20,418 bases of DNA, from the NCBI GenBank assembly GCA_965662775.1, contig CBFIIW010000025.1, positions 1 to 20,418 of the forward strand. The letters are read 5' to 3'. The position numbers and the translations under genes were made by a program. Every line of letters starts with the position of its first letter. Position 1 is the first letter of the stretch. This DNA is from UBA7985 sp002690455 (lineage in GTDB: Bacteria; Pseudomonadota; Alphaproteobacteria; UBA7985). The notes below the pieces were generated by a model. It was not told where the DNA came from. It ran no database searches and saw only the letters and a list, made by a program, of their open reading frames with translations. Below, piece after piece: positions 6,476-14,848 of the stretch.

Positions 6476-8554
6476 ATGCCTAAAGCCATTGTGGACGGTG
6501 TTGAAGTCGAATTCGAAAACGGGATGAGCGTTCTTCAGGTCGCGGAACTTGCCGGGGCGGAAATCCCCCGGTTCTGCTACCACGACCGTCTGTCGGTGGC
6601 CGGGAACTGCCGCATGTGTCTGGTTGAGGTTGAGGACCAGCGCGGACGCGCACCAAAGCCTGCCGCGTCCTGCGCGTTGCCGTGCAGTGACGGCCTCATG
6701 GTGCATACCCGGACCGACAAAGTGAAAAAGGCGCGCGAGGGTGTGATGGAGTTCCTGCTCCTGAACCATCCACTGGACTGCCCCATTTGTGATCAGGGCG
6801 GTGAGTGCGACCTGCAGGATCAGGCGCAGGCCTTTGGTCGAGACGGCTCCCGCTTTGCCGAGAACAAGCGCGCGGTTGAAGAAAAGTACATGGGCCCGCT
6901 GATCAAGACGATCATGACGCGCTGCATCCAGTGCACCCGCTGCGTGCGTTTTGCCACCGAAGTGGCGGGGACCGAGGATATTGGTTTGCTCAATCGTGGA
7001 GAGCATGCGGAAATCTCCACCATCGAGCGAGCTGTGCAATCCGAGATGTCGGGCAACCTAGTGGATATCTGCCCAGTCGGTGCGCTGACTTCCAAGCCCT
7101 ATGCTTTCACCGCCCGACCCTGGGAACTGCGCAAGACATCCTCGATCGATGTCATGGATGCTGTTGGCGCAAACATCCGAATCGACGCACGCGGGCGCTC
7201 GGTACTGCGGGTGCTGCCGCGTCTGCATGAAGACATCAATGAAGAATGGATTGCGGACAAGTCCCGTCACGCCATCGACGGGCTTGGTCGCCAGCGACTT
7301 GATCAGCCCTACGTCCGTCAGAACGGCCGCTTGCGTCCAGCGAGCTGGGATGATGCTTTCGCCGCCATCGCTGCGAAGTATAAGGAAACTGCGGCAGATA
7401 AGATCGCCGCCATTGCCGGCGATCAGTGCGATGCGGAGAGCATGTTCGCGCTGAAGACACTGATGGACGAAAAGGGGGTCATGAGCCTCGATTGTCGTCA
7501 GGACAGCGCGGCTCTGGCGACCGGCGGCAACGCATCCGGATGGCGCTTCAACACCACCATCGCCGGGCTTGAAGAGGCGGATGCGATCCTGCTGATCGGC
7601 TCAAACCCTCGCTGGGAAGCACCGCTAATCAACGCACGCATCCGTAAGCGGTTCCTGACTGGTGAGCTGCAGGTCTTCGGTGTCGGCGCTCCTCACGACC
7701 TGAGCTACCAGACCGATTGGGTCGGCGCTGGTCCAAAAACCCTAAGCGAGATTTTTGCGGGCAAAGGCGCTGCGGCCAATGCCCTGAAGGGCGCCAGCAA
7801 GCCAGTGATCATCGTCGGGCAGGGCGCACTGACGCGGGAGGACGGCGCCGCTGTCCTCAACCTTGCCGGTCAGATTGCCGAAAAGTTCGGCGCCATCCAG
7901 GACGACTTCAACGGTTTCAACGTACTCCACACCGCCGCTGCACGGGTCGCGGGCCTCGACATGGGCTTTTTGCCCGGTGAAGGCGGGCTCGATTTGGCGG
8001 GGATCCTCGCCGGCGCTCAGTCAGGTGATATCGAAATGGTCTACGTGCTGGGTGCGGATGAGTTTGATACGGAGGCTCTGCGCGACACGTTCGTGATTTA
8101 CCAAGGCCACCACGGCGACGCCGGGGCGTCGGTCGCTGATGTGATCTTGCCAGGTTCGGCTTACACCGAGAAAAACGGCCTTTACGTCAATACAGAAGGC
8201 CGGGTACAGACGACGCGGTTGGCGACTTTCGCGCCAGGCGATGCGCGTGAAGACTGGACAATTTTGCGCGCGCTTTCTGGTGCTCTGGGGCAACCGCTGG
8301 GCTTCGATGACCTTGAGGGCCTGCGCCAGAGTTTGATCCAGTCGGTGCCACATATGGGCGGGATTGACCAGATCGCCACGATAGAATGGGCGCTGCCTGG
8401 TGAAGCGGGCGACCTTTCCGATGCACCCTTCGAGTCGGCGATCGAGAACTATTACATGACGTGTCCGATTTCGCGGACGTCCCAGACCATGGCCGAGTGC
8501 ACCGAGGTTTACCTCGCTGGTTCGCTCGATCAGGCACGTGAAGCGGCGGAGTAA
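6476..8554 (+). CDS. nuoG: NADH-quinone oxidoreductase (complex I) subunit G
   Basis: NuoG is the large iron-sulfur subunit of the hydrophilic arm and carries electrons from NuoF toward NuoI. This 692-residue protein starts MPKAIVDGVEVEF. The 2Fe-2S ligands are Cys34, Cys45, Cys48 and Cys66. The His-Cys3 4Fe-4S site follows as His98, Cys102, Cys105 and Cys111, then the second 4Fe-4S site as Cys150, Cys153, Cys156 and Cys199. A molybdopterin-oxidoreductase-like domain without obvious active-site ligands fills the rest. The frame is open back to a TTG at 6392, but family alignment supports the ATG at 6476, preceded by GAGTG. Six bases separate it from nuoH. It is the first nuo gene present: nuoA-F are missing upstream, where an outer-membrane protein gene lies instead. 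Confidence 0.97.
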   Translation: MPKAIVDGVEVEFENGMSVLQVAELAGAEIPRFCYHDRLSVAGNCRMCLVEVEDQRGRAPKPAASCALPCSDGLMVHTRTDKVKKAREGVMEFLLLNHPLDCPICDQGGECDLQDQAQAFGRDGSRFAENKRAVEEKYMGPLIKTIMTRCIQCTRCVRFATEVAGTEDIGLLNRGEHAEISTIERAVQSEMSGNLVDICPVGALTSKPYAFTARPWELRKTSSIDVMDAVGANIRIDARGRSVLRVLPRLHEDINEEWIADKSRHAIDGLGRQRLDQPYVRQNGRLRPASWDDAFAAIAAKYKETAADKIAAIAGDQCDAESMFALKTLMDEKGVMSLDCRQDSAALATGGNASGWRFNTTIAGLEEADAILLIGSNPRWEAPLINARIRKRFLTGELQVFGVGAPHDLSYQTDWVGAGPKTLSEIFAGKGAAANALKGASKPVIIVGQGALTREDGAAVLNLAGQIAEKFGAIQDDFNGFNVLHTAAARVAGLDMGFLPGEGGLDLAGILAGAQSGDIEMVYVLGADEFDTEALRDTFVIYQGHHGDAGASVADVILPGSAYTEKNGLYVNTEGRVQTTRLATFAPGDAREDWTILRALSGALGQPLGFDDLEGLRQSLIQSVPHMGGIDQIATIEWALPGEAGDLSDAPFESAIENYYMTCPISRTSQTMAECTEVYLAGSLDQAREAAE

Positions 8555-8560
8555 GCCAGC

Positions 8561-9574
8561 ATGATCATGGACCTTCTGCTCAACACTGTCTGGCCTGTGG
8601 TCAAGATCCTGCTGACCATCCTCGTGGTGGTGGTGCCGGTAATCTTGGGTGTCGCGTATATGACTCTTGCGGAGCGCAAAGTGATCGCGGCCGCGCAATT
8701 CCGCCACGGGCCGAATGTGGTCGGTCCCTTTGGGGTGCTGCAGCCTTGGGCAGATGCGCTGAAGCTCATGTTCAAAGAAGTGATCCTGCCTGCCGGCGCG
8801 AATAAGGTGGTATTTTTCATCGCGCCGATGCTGACTTTTGCGCTGGCCATGCTGGCCTGGGCGGTGATCCCGATTACTGAAAACTTCGCCATCGCTGACA
8901 TCAACCTTGGCCTGCTGTATCTGTTCGCGATTTCGTCTTTGGGCGTCTACGGGATCATCATGTCGGGTTGGGCGTCGAACTCGAAGTATCCTTTCCTTGG
9001 CGCGCTGCGCTCGGCGGCGCAGATGGTCTCCTACGAGGTCTCCATGGGCCTGATCATCATTACCGTGGTGATTACGGTTGGCGCAGGTGGCTTCAACCTT
9101 GGCAATATTGTTGAAGCCCAGAAGGGCCTTTGGTTCGCCATCCCGCATTTCCCGATGTTCGTGGTGTTCTTCATCTCGGCGCTGGCCGAGACCAACCGAG
9201 CACCCTTTGACCTGCCCGAAGGTGAGTCCGAGTTAGTGGCCGGCTACTTCCTTGAATACTCGTCGATGCAGTTCGCGCTGTTCTTCCTTGGTGAATACGC
9301 GAACATTCTATTGATGTCCGCGATGACTGTGGTGCTGTTCCTCGGAGGCTATCTGTCACCCTTGGGTTTCTGGTTCTTCGATGATGTCTGGATGCAGCCG
9401 ATCTGGTTCGTACTCAAGACGTCGTTGATCGCATTTGTCTTCCTCTGGGTTCGCGCGACCGTTCCGCGCTACCGCTACGACCAATTGATGCGCCTGGGCT
9501 GGAAAGTATTCCTGCCGCTGTCGTTATTCTGGGTCGTTCTCACTGCCGGCGTGATCGTCGGCTTTGGCCTCTAA
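8561..9574 (+). CDS. nuoH: NADH-quinone oxidoreductase subunit H
   Basis: NuoH is the membrane subunit that joins the hydrophilic arm to the proton-pumping arm and forms much of the quinone chamber. The 337-residue sequence is mostly hydrophobic; the family has eight helices. Conserved loops are visible: AERKVIAAAQFRHGPNVVGP (about residues 37-56), the following LQPWADALKLMFKE, and the acidic ETNRAPFDLPEGESELVAGY (about 210-229), which is near invariant in the family. A GGAG ribosome site lies inside the end of nuoG. ATG at 8561 is used; an ATG two codons later is equally possible. The gap to nuoI is 18 bases, so the genes are surely cotranscribed. Confidence 0.97.
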   Translation: MIMDLLLNTVWPVVKILLTILVVVVPVILGVAYMTLAERKVIAAAQFRHGPNVVGPFGVLQPWADALKLMFKEVILPAGANKVVFFIAPMLTFALAMLAWAVIPITENFAIADINLGLLYLFAISSLGVYGIIMSGWASNSKYPFLGALRSAAQMVSYEVSMGLIIITVVITVGAGGFNLGNIVEAQKGLWFAIPHFPMFVVFFISALAETNRAPFDLPEGESELVAGYFLEYSSMQFALFFLGEYANILLMSAMTVVLFLGGYLSPLGFWFFDDVWMQPIWFVLKTSLIAFVFLWVRATVPRYRYDQLMRLGWKVFLPLSLFWVVLTAGVIVGFGL

Positions 9575-9592
9575 CTGAAAAGGCGCTGGTTC

Positions 9593-10084
9593 ATGTCAGT
9601 CCTCTTCCGTTCTATCCGCAGCCTTCTGCTGCTTGAGCTTGTCCGGGGCATGGCCCTGACGCTGTGGACCATGTTCACCGGCCGACGCGTTACGGTGAAC
9701 TATCCCTATGAAAAGGGTGTGTTGAGCCCACGCTTTCGCGGGGAACATGCGCTGCGCCGCTATCCCACGGGCGAGGAACGCTGCATCGCCTGCAAGCTTT
9801 GTGAAGCCATCTGCCCCGCGCAAGCCATCACCATCGAGGCGGAACCGCGCGATGACGGTTCCCGTCGCACCACCCGATACGACATTGACATGACCAAGTG
9901 CATCTACTGTGGCTACTGCCAGGAAGCCTGCCCGGTCGACGCCATCGTGCAGGGGCCGAACTACGAATTCTCTACCGAGACCCGAGCGGAGCTATACTAC
10001 AACAAGGACAAGCTGCTCGATAACGGCGACCGGTGGGAGCATCTGATCGCCGCGAATATCGCGCAGGACGCCGCCTACCGCTAA
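9593..10084 (+). CDS. nuoI: NADH-quinone oxidoreductase subunit I (two 4Fe-4S clusters)
   Basis: NuoI carries the last clusters (N6a and N6b) before N2 in the electron path to quinone. The 163-residue protein has a basic, amphipathic N-terminus that lies on the membrane, then two ferredoxin motifs: Cys64, Cys67, Cys70 with Cys74 (CIACKLCEAICP) and Cys103, Cys106, Cys109 with Cys113 (CIYCGYCQEACP). The NYPYEKG and SPRFRGEHALRRYP segments before the first motif are typical of alphaproteobacterial and mitochondrial homologues. The ATG at 9593 follows an AAGG-type ribosome site. A 71-base gap precedes nuoJ; it contains a 10-bp palindrome (10090-10099) of unknown meaning. Confidence 0.97.
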   Translation: MSVLFRSIRSLLLLELVRGMALTLWTMFTGRRVTVNYPYEKGVLSPRFRGEHALRRYPTGEERCIACKLCEAICPAQAITIEAEPRDDGSRRTTRYDIDMTKCIYCGYCQEACPVDAIVQGPNYEFSTETRAELYYNKDKLLDNGDRWEHLIAANIAQDAAYR

Positions 10085-10155
10085 GCCGGGGACCGGTCCA
10101 CGACGAACGATCTGAACTGACCCTCCAACGTCTGGCTGCAGGAATGTAAAGAATT

Positions 10156-10773
10156 ATGGCAGAGATCATCACGGGCTTGGCCTTCTACCTCTTCTCGGCG
10201 GCGACCATTGCGTCTGCGCTGATGGTTGTCACGTCGCGCAATGCCGTGCACTCAGTGCTCTTCCTCATCCTCGCGTTCTTTTCTGCCTCGGCGCTGTTCG
10301 TGCTGCGCGGGGCGGAGTTCGTGGCGATGATTCTGGTCATTGTCTACGTCGGCGCCGTTGCTGTGCTCTTCTTGTTCGTTGTGATGATGCTGCACGTGGG
10401 TGAGAACCGCTTGTTTCAAGGTGTGAAGCGCTTTGGCGTCGTCGGTGTGCTGGTCGGGCTGGCGGTACTAGCGGAGTTGGTTCTGGTGGTTGTCACGCGC
10501 GCTTTCCGCCCGGACAACCCGGCGCCGGCAACCAACCCCCAGCCTGAGGGCGTGAACGTGACCGAGGCGCTGGGGCAGATTCTTTATACTGACTATTTCT
10601 TGCTGTTCCAGATGTCCGGTCTGGTGCTGTTGGTGGCGATGATTGGTGCCATCACCCTGACCCTGCGCAGCCGCGACGGGGTCAAGCGCCAGTCCATTCC
10701 GCAACAGATCGAACGCAGCCGCGACGAAGCGGTTGCCTTGCGTAAGGTTGAATCGGGCAAGGGTATCGGCTGA
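10156..10773 (+). CDS. nuoJ: NADH-quinone oxidoreductase subunit J
   Basis: NuoJ is a small membrane-arm subunit next to NuoH and NuoK. The 205-residue protein shows the expected five hydrophobic helices. The conserved core is SRNAVHSVLFLILAFFSASA (about 27-46) followed by EFVAMILVIVYVGAVAVLFLFVVMM, which contains the glycine-broken third helix whose rotation is linked to turnover in solved complex I structures. The C-terminal tail after the last helix is polar and rich in arginine. An AGGA lies 12 bases before the ATG, rather far for a ribosome site. The gene is followed by the longest gap inside the operon (132 bases). Confidence 0.96.
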   Translation: MAEIITGLAFYLFSAATIASALMVVTSRNAVHSVLFLILAFFSASALFVLRGAEFVAMILVIVYVGAVAVLFLFVVMMLHVGENRLFQGVKRFGVVGVLVGLAVLAELVLVVVTRAFRPDNPAPATNPQPEGVNVTEALGQILYTDYFLLFQMSGLVLLVAMIGAITLTLRSRDGVKRQSIPQQIERSRDEAVALRKVESGKGIG

Positions 10774-10803
10774 TTGCATTCGCTGAACAGTGCGAAGCGA
10801 AAC

Positions 10804-10835
10804 GACTGACTGACAGATTGACAGATTGACAGAAG
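10804..10835 (+). repeat. Short tandem repeats in the nuoJ-nuoK gap
   Basis: Two copies of GACT (10804-10811) are followed by two perfect copies of GACAGATT (10812-10819, 10820-10827) and a third copy with a changed end, GACAGAAG (10828-10835). The array is non-coding and lies between two genes of one operon. Such short arrays are prone to slippage, so copy number may vary between strains. Confidence 0.75.
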
Positions 10836-10843
10836 ACAAACAC

Positions 10844-10885
10844 GGCGCGTCTGCCCCGCCCGGAAAACCGGGCCCAGTCTGCGCC
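10844..10885 (+). promoter_or_regulatory. Two-tier stem-loop upstream of nuoK
   Basis: GCCCGG (10858-10863) pairs with CCGGGC (10868-10873) across an AAAA tetraloop. An outer stem can form between GGCGC (10844-10848) and GCGCC (10881-10885), with internal loops of nine and seven bases. It lies about 20 bases before the nuoK start and has no T-tract. It could tune nuoK translation or mark an RNA processing site; both are inferences. Confidence 0.45.
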
Positions 10886-10905
10886 AGGGAGATGAGACGA
10901 AAACC

Positions 10906-11214
10906 ATGGCCATCACGCTCGAACACTATCTGGTCGTTGCGGCACTACTGCTGACAATCGGCTTGTTCGGTATTCTGCTCAATCGGCGGAACGTCATCAT
11001 CATCCTGATGTCCGTGGAACTGATCCTGTTGTCGGTCAACGTCAATCTGATCGCCTTTTCTACGGAACTGGGTGATTTGACCGGGCAGATTTTCGCTCTG
11101 CTGATCCTCACTGTCGCGGCGGCTGAGGCTGCCATTGGGCTCGCGATCCTCGTGGTGTTCTTCCGCAACCGGGGGAATATCGAGATCGAAGACATCAACT
11201 CGATGAAGGGGTAG
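10906..11214 (+). CDS. nuoK: NADH-quinone oxidoreductase subunit K
   Basis: NuoK is a three-helix membrane subunit of the MrpC type and belongs to the proton-conducting E-channel. The 102-residue length is standard. The two conserved intramembrane glutamates are present: Glu38 in MSVELILL and Glu74 in VAAAEAAIGLAIL, equivalent to E. coli Glu36 and Glu72. A purine-rich stretch (AGGGAGATGAG) precedes the ATG at 10906. It is separated from nuoJ by a structured, repeat-bearing 132-base gap but from nuoL by only 9 bases. Confidence 0.97.
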   Translation: MAITLEHYLVVAALLLTIGLFGILLNRRNVIIILMSVELILLSVNVNLIAFSTELGDLTGQIFALLILTVAAAEAAIGLAILVVFFRNRGNIEIEDINSMKG

Positions 11215-11223
11215 GGCTCAGCC

Positions 11224-13287
11224 GTGTTTGATTTCGCTATCGAAAAAGCCATCGTCTTCCTGCCCCTGTTGGCCGCTATCCTGACCGGGCTCGCGGACAA
11301 GCGGTTGGGCGATCGCGGCGCGCAAATTCTGACTTCTGGCGTGATGGTGCTCGCAGCGCTGCTGTCGGTCTGGGTTTTTGTGCAGGTCGGTCTGAACCAT
11401 AAGGAAGCCTACGTCGTTCCGCTGTTTACTTGGTTTGCTTCCGGGGACTTCGCGGCTGCATGGGCGCTGCGGATCGATACCCTGACGGCTGTCATGCTGG
11501 TGGTGGTAACGGTCGTTTCCTCGATCGTTCACATTTACTCGGCTGGGTACATGTCCGAGGACAAGTCGATCCCACGCTTCCAGGCTTATCTGAGCCTGTT
11601 CACCTTTGCTATGCTGATGCTGGTGACAGCGGACAACCTGATCCAGCTGTTCTTTGGTTGGGAAGGGGTAGGACTGAGTTCTTACCTGTTGATCGGCTTC
11701 TGGTATCACAAGCCCTCGGCCAATGCGGCGGCGATGAAGGCGTTTATCGTCAACAGAGTAGGTGACTTTGGCTTTGCGCTTGGGATCTTCGGCGCCTTTA
11801 TGCTGACCGGCTCGGTCGCGTTTTCCGGCACAGACAGCGTACTGGCGGTTGCCGGACATGTTGACGCTGACCACCCACTGCCGGGTTTGTTCGGGTTCTC
11901 GTTCCAGACGTCGGTAAACGTGGTTTGCTTCCTGCTGTTCATGGGCGCGATGGGGAAGTCAGCACAGTTCCTGCTCCACACTTGGCTCCCTGACGCGATG
12001 GAGGGTCCGACGCCGGTTTCTGCGCTGATCCATGCAGCAACGATGGTGACCGCTGGTGTGTTCATGGTCGCGCGCCTGTCGCCCCTGTTTGAACTCGCCC
12101 CTCTGGTGCTCGATTTTGTGACGGTCATCGGTGCGACCACAGCGATTTTCGCGGCGACGGTTGGCCTGACACAGTTCGATATCAAACGCGTTATCGCTTA
12201 TTCGACCTGCTCGCAGTTGGGTTACATGTTCTTTGCTGCGGGCGTCGGCGCCTATGATGCGGCCATTTTCCACCTGATGACTCACGCCTTTTTCAAGGCG
12301 CTGCTGTTCTTGGGTGCTGGTTCGGTTATCCACGCCATGCACCACGAGCAGGATATGCGCAAAATGGGTGGTATCTGGCGCAAGGTGCCCGTGACTTATG
12401 CCTATATGTGGATCGGCTCGCTAGCGTTGGCTGGTATCGGTATCCCGTTCCTGTTCGGCCCTGCTGGCTTCGGCTTTGCCGGCTTCTATTCCAAAGATGC
12501 CATCCTCGAAGCTGCCCACGCTGCACACTCGCTGGTCGGTAATTTCGCCTTCTGGGCAGGGATCACAGCAGCCTTCTTGACGGCCTTCTACTCCGGCCGC
12601 CTGCTGTTCCTGACCTTCCACGGCCCGACGCGCGCCGATCAGCATACCTTCGACCACGCCCATGAAAGCCCGCTGGTGATGGTTGGGCCGCTGATCATTC
12701 TTGCCATCGGTGCTGTGCTTGCTGGCGGTGTGGCCTATCCATGGTTCATGGAAGGCGGGCACCACGCTTACGAAGCGGGTAAGCACGCCAAAGAGGCCGC
12801 CAACGGCGCGACCTTCTGGGCCGGTTCGGTGGTCAAGGACCACGACCTGATCGACAAGATGCATAAGTCGGCGGCCTGGGTGAAGATCCTGCCGCTGGCG
12901 ATGGCCGTTTCCGGGCTGGCGTTGAGCGCACTGTTTTACCTGGTTATGCCCGGCGTGCCCAAGCGCATTGCTGCGGCCTTTAGCTGGGTCGATACGTTCT
13001 TCCGCCGCAAATGGTTCTTTGATGAGCTCTATGATTTCATCTTCGTGCGCCCGATTCAGTCATTTGGGCGCTTCCTTTGGAAGGTTGGCGACGGCAGCAT
13101 CATTGACCGCTTTGGCCCCAACGGGGTTGCCAATGCCAGCCAGTTGCTGGCGCGGTTCTTCAGTTCGATGCAGACCGGCTACATTTATCACTATGGTTTT
13201 GTCATGGTAGCGGGCCTGGTTGCTATAATTACTCTGTTCCTGCTTGGAAGTGGCTTCTTCGGCCAGCTTCTGGGCGGCGGCAATTAA
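11224..13287 (+). CDS. nuoL: NADH-quinone oxidoreductase subunit L (proton-pumping, antiporter-like)
   Basis: NuoL is the distal proton-pumping subunit of the membrane arm, related to Mrp antiporter subunits, and carries the long lateral helix that braces NuoM and NuoN. The 687-residue protein contains GWEGVGLSSYLLIGFWY with Glu147 (the key glutamate of TM5), then GAMGKSAQFLLHTWLPDAMEGPTPVSALIHAATMV with the conserved lysine and histidine, and IKRVIAYSTCSQLGYMF. It is somewhat longer than E. coli NuoL (613), with a histidine-rich loop near 480-530. The start is GTG at 11224, nine bases after nuoK; a GGGGTAGGG stretch serves as the ribosome site, and no ATG fits better. The gap to nuoM is 21 bases. 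Confidence 0.97.
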   Translation: MFDFAIEKAIVFLPLLAAILTGLADKRLGDRGAQILTSGVMVLAALLSVWVFVQVGLNHKEAYVVPLFTWFASGDFAAAWALRIDTLTAVMLVVVTVVSSIVHIYSAGYMSEDKSIPRFQAYLSLFTFAMLMLVTADNLIQLFFGWEGVGLSSYLLIGFWYHKPSANAAAMKAFIVNRVGDFGFALGIFGAFMLTGSVAFSGTDSVLAVAGHVDADHPLPGLFGFSFQTSVNVVCFLLFMGAMGKSAQFLLHTWLPDAMEGPTPVSALIHAATMVTAGVFMVARLSPLFELAPLVLDFVTVIGATTAIFAATVGLTQFDIKRVIAYSTCSQLGYMFFAAGVGAYDAAIFHLMTHAFFKALLFLGAGSVIHAMHHEQDMRKMGGIWRKVPVTYAYMWIGSLALAGIGIPFLFGPAGFGFAGFYSKDAILEAAHAAHSLVGNFAFWAGITAAFLTAFYSGRLLFLTFHGPTRADQHTFDHAHESPLVMVGPLIILAIGAVLAGGVAYPWFMEGGHHAYEAGKHAKEAANGATFWAGSVVKDHDLIDKMHKSAAWVKILPLAMAVSGLALSALFYLVMPGVPKRIAAAFSWVDTFFRRKWFFDELYDFIFVRPIQSFGRFLWKVGDGSIIDRFGPNGVANASQLLARFFSSMQTGYIYHYGFVMVAGLVAIITLFLLGSGFFGQLLGGGN

Positions 13288-13308
13288 GCGGGAAGGATCA
13301 AGGATACC

Positions 13309-14826
13309 ATGTTGGAAAACCTGCCGTTTCTTTCCATTCTTATTGCTCTGCCGCTGATCGGGGCGCTGGCGATCCTGCTTCTTGCGCGGGGGGACGAGGA
13401 AACCGTCGCCCGAAATGCCAAGCAGGTTGCGCTGGCCAATGCGGGTATCGTCTTCCTGCTTTCGCTGCTGCTGTGGACTGGCTTCGACCGTGAAGACGGC
13501 GGGTTCCAGTTCACCGAGGAATACACTTGGTTGCCGCAGTACAATATTGCCTACCGTGTCGGTGTGGACGGGATTTCTGTTTTGTTCGTGTTGCTTTCAA
13601 CACTGCTGACGCCGCTGTGTATTTTGTCAGCCTGGGACGCGATCAAGGCTCGGGTAAAGGAGTATATGGTCGCCTTCCTCGTCCTCGAGGCGCTGATGAT
13701 CGGCACCTTCGTAGCGCTGGACCTGGTGCTCTTTTACGTCTTCTTCGAAGCTGTGCTGATCCCGATGTTCCTGATCATTGGCATCTGGGGCGGGCCACGG
13801 CGGGTTTACTCGGCCTTTAAGTTCTTCCTCTACACGCTGGTCGGCTCTGTGCTGATGCTGGTGGCGATTATGACCCTGCTGTTTACGCAGGGAACCGCGG
13901 ATATCACCGTACTGATGCAGGGGGATCTGGGCTTCGCCCTGAATGTGCAGGTCTGGCTGTGGTTGGCGTTCTTTGCTTCCTTCGCGGTGAAGATGCCTAT
14001 GTGGCCGGTCCATACCTGGCTGCCTGATGCCCACGTCGAAGCGCCAACGGCCGGGTCGGTGATTTTGGCCGGGGTGCTGCTGAAGATGGGTGGCTATGGC
14101 TTTTTGCGTTTTTCGCTGCCAATGCTGCCCGAAGCCAGCGAAGCCATGAGCCTGTTCGTACAGATCCTGTCGATCATTGCCATCGTCTATACCTCGATCG
14201 TGGCACTGGCCCAGGAGGACATGAAGAAACTGATCGCTTATTCCTCGGTTGCGCACATGGGCTACGTCACGCTTGGGATCTTTTCGCTCAATGGGCTTGG
14301 GGTGAACGGCGCGATTTTCCAGATGCTCAGCCACGGGGTGATCTCTGCCGCACTGTTCCTCATCGTCGGTGTGGTTTACGACCGCCTGCACACCCGAATG
14401 ATTTCGCGATACGGCGGGATCGTGGAGACCATGCCACGCTATGCGATCGTGTTCATGGTGTTCATGATGGCGTCGGTCGGCCTGCCGGGAACTGCCGGTT
14501 TTGTGGGCGAGTTCATGACCTTGTTCGGTGCCTTCCAAGACCGTATGTGGATCGGTATTCTTGCTGCTTCAGGCATCGTACTCGGCGCGACTTATATGCT
14601 GTTGCTCTACCGTCGGGTGGTGTTTGGGAAAATGGAAAAGGACGACCTTCGGGCGCTCCTGGATATGACGCCGCGTGAAATCTTTATTTTTGCGCCGCTG
14701 GTCATCCTTGTCATTTGGATGGGCGTCTGGCCCATGCCTTTCCTCGATATCATGGCGTCGTCGGTTGACGCGCTGCTGGTGCCTTTCGCTGAAGCTGACG
14801 CTGCTGTCGTCGCTGCTTCGCAGTAA
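13309..14826 (+). CDS. nuoM: NADH-quinone oxidoreductase subunit M (proton-pumping, antiporter-like)
   Basis: NuoM is the middle antiporter-like proton pump of complex I. The 505-residue protein matches family length and its fourteen-helix plan. Visible marks are YRVGVDGISVLFVLL (about 82-96), FYVFFEAVLIPMFLIIGIWGG with Glu147, VKMPMWPVHTWLPDAHVEAP with the conserved lysine, and EDMKKLIAYSSVAHMGYV. The ATG at 13309 follows GGAAGGATCAAGGA, a good ribosome site. It is 21 bases after nuoL and 22 before nuoN, so it is cotranscribed with both. Confidence 0.98.
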   Translation: MLENLPFLSILIALPLIGALAILLLARGDEETVARNAKQVALANAGIVFLLSLLLWTGFDREDGGFQFTEEYTWLPQYNIAYRVGVDGISVLFVLLSTLLTPLCILSAWDAIKARVKEYMVAFLVLEALMIGTFVALDLVLFYVFFEAVLIPMFLIIGIWGGPRRVYSAFKFFLYTLVGSVLMLVAIMTLLFTQGTADITVLMQGDLGFALNVQVWLWLAFFASFAVKMPMWPVHTWLPDAHVEAPTAGSVILAGVLLKMGGYGFLRFSLPMLPEASEAMSLFVQILSIIAIVYTSIVALAQEDMKKLIAYSSVAHMGYVTLGIFSLNGLGVNGAIFQMLSHGVISAALFLIVGVVYDRLHTRMISRYGGIVETMPRYAIVFMVFMMASVGLPGTAGFVGEFMTLFGAFQDRMWIGILAASGIVLGATYMLLLYRRVVFGKMEKDDLRALLDMTPREIFIFAPLVILVIWMGVWPMPFLDIMASSVDALLVPFAEADAAVVAASQ

Positions 14827-14848
14827 GCCTCGGAACGGAGACTAAACC

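Noticed and set aside
8021..9148. 375-codon minus-strand frame across nuoG and nuoH
   Set aside because: Shadow of two certain genes; highly charged and without a domain.
10090..10099. 10-bp palindrome GGACCGGTCC between nuoI and nuoJ
   Set aside because: Perfect but short and GC-rich; chance occurrence is likely and no partner site was seen.
13627..14538. 303-codon minus-strand frame opposite nuoM
   Set aside because: Histidine, arginine and glutamine rich, as expected from the reverse of hydrophobic codons.
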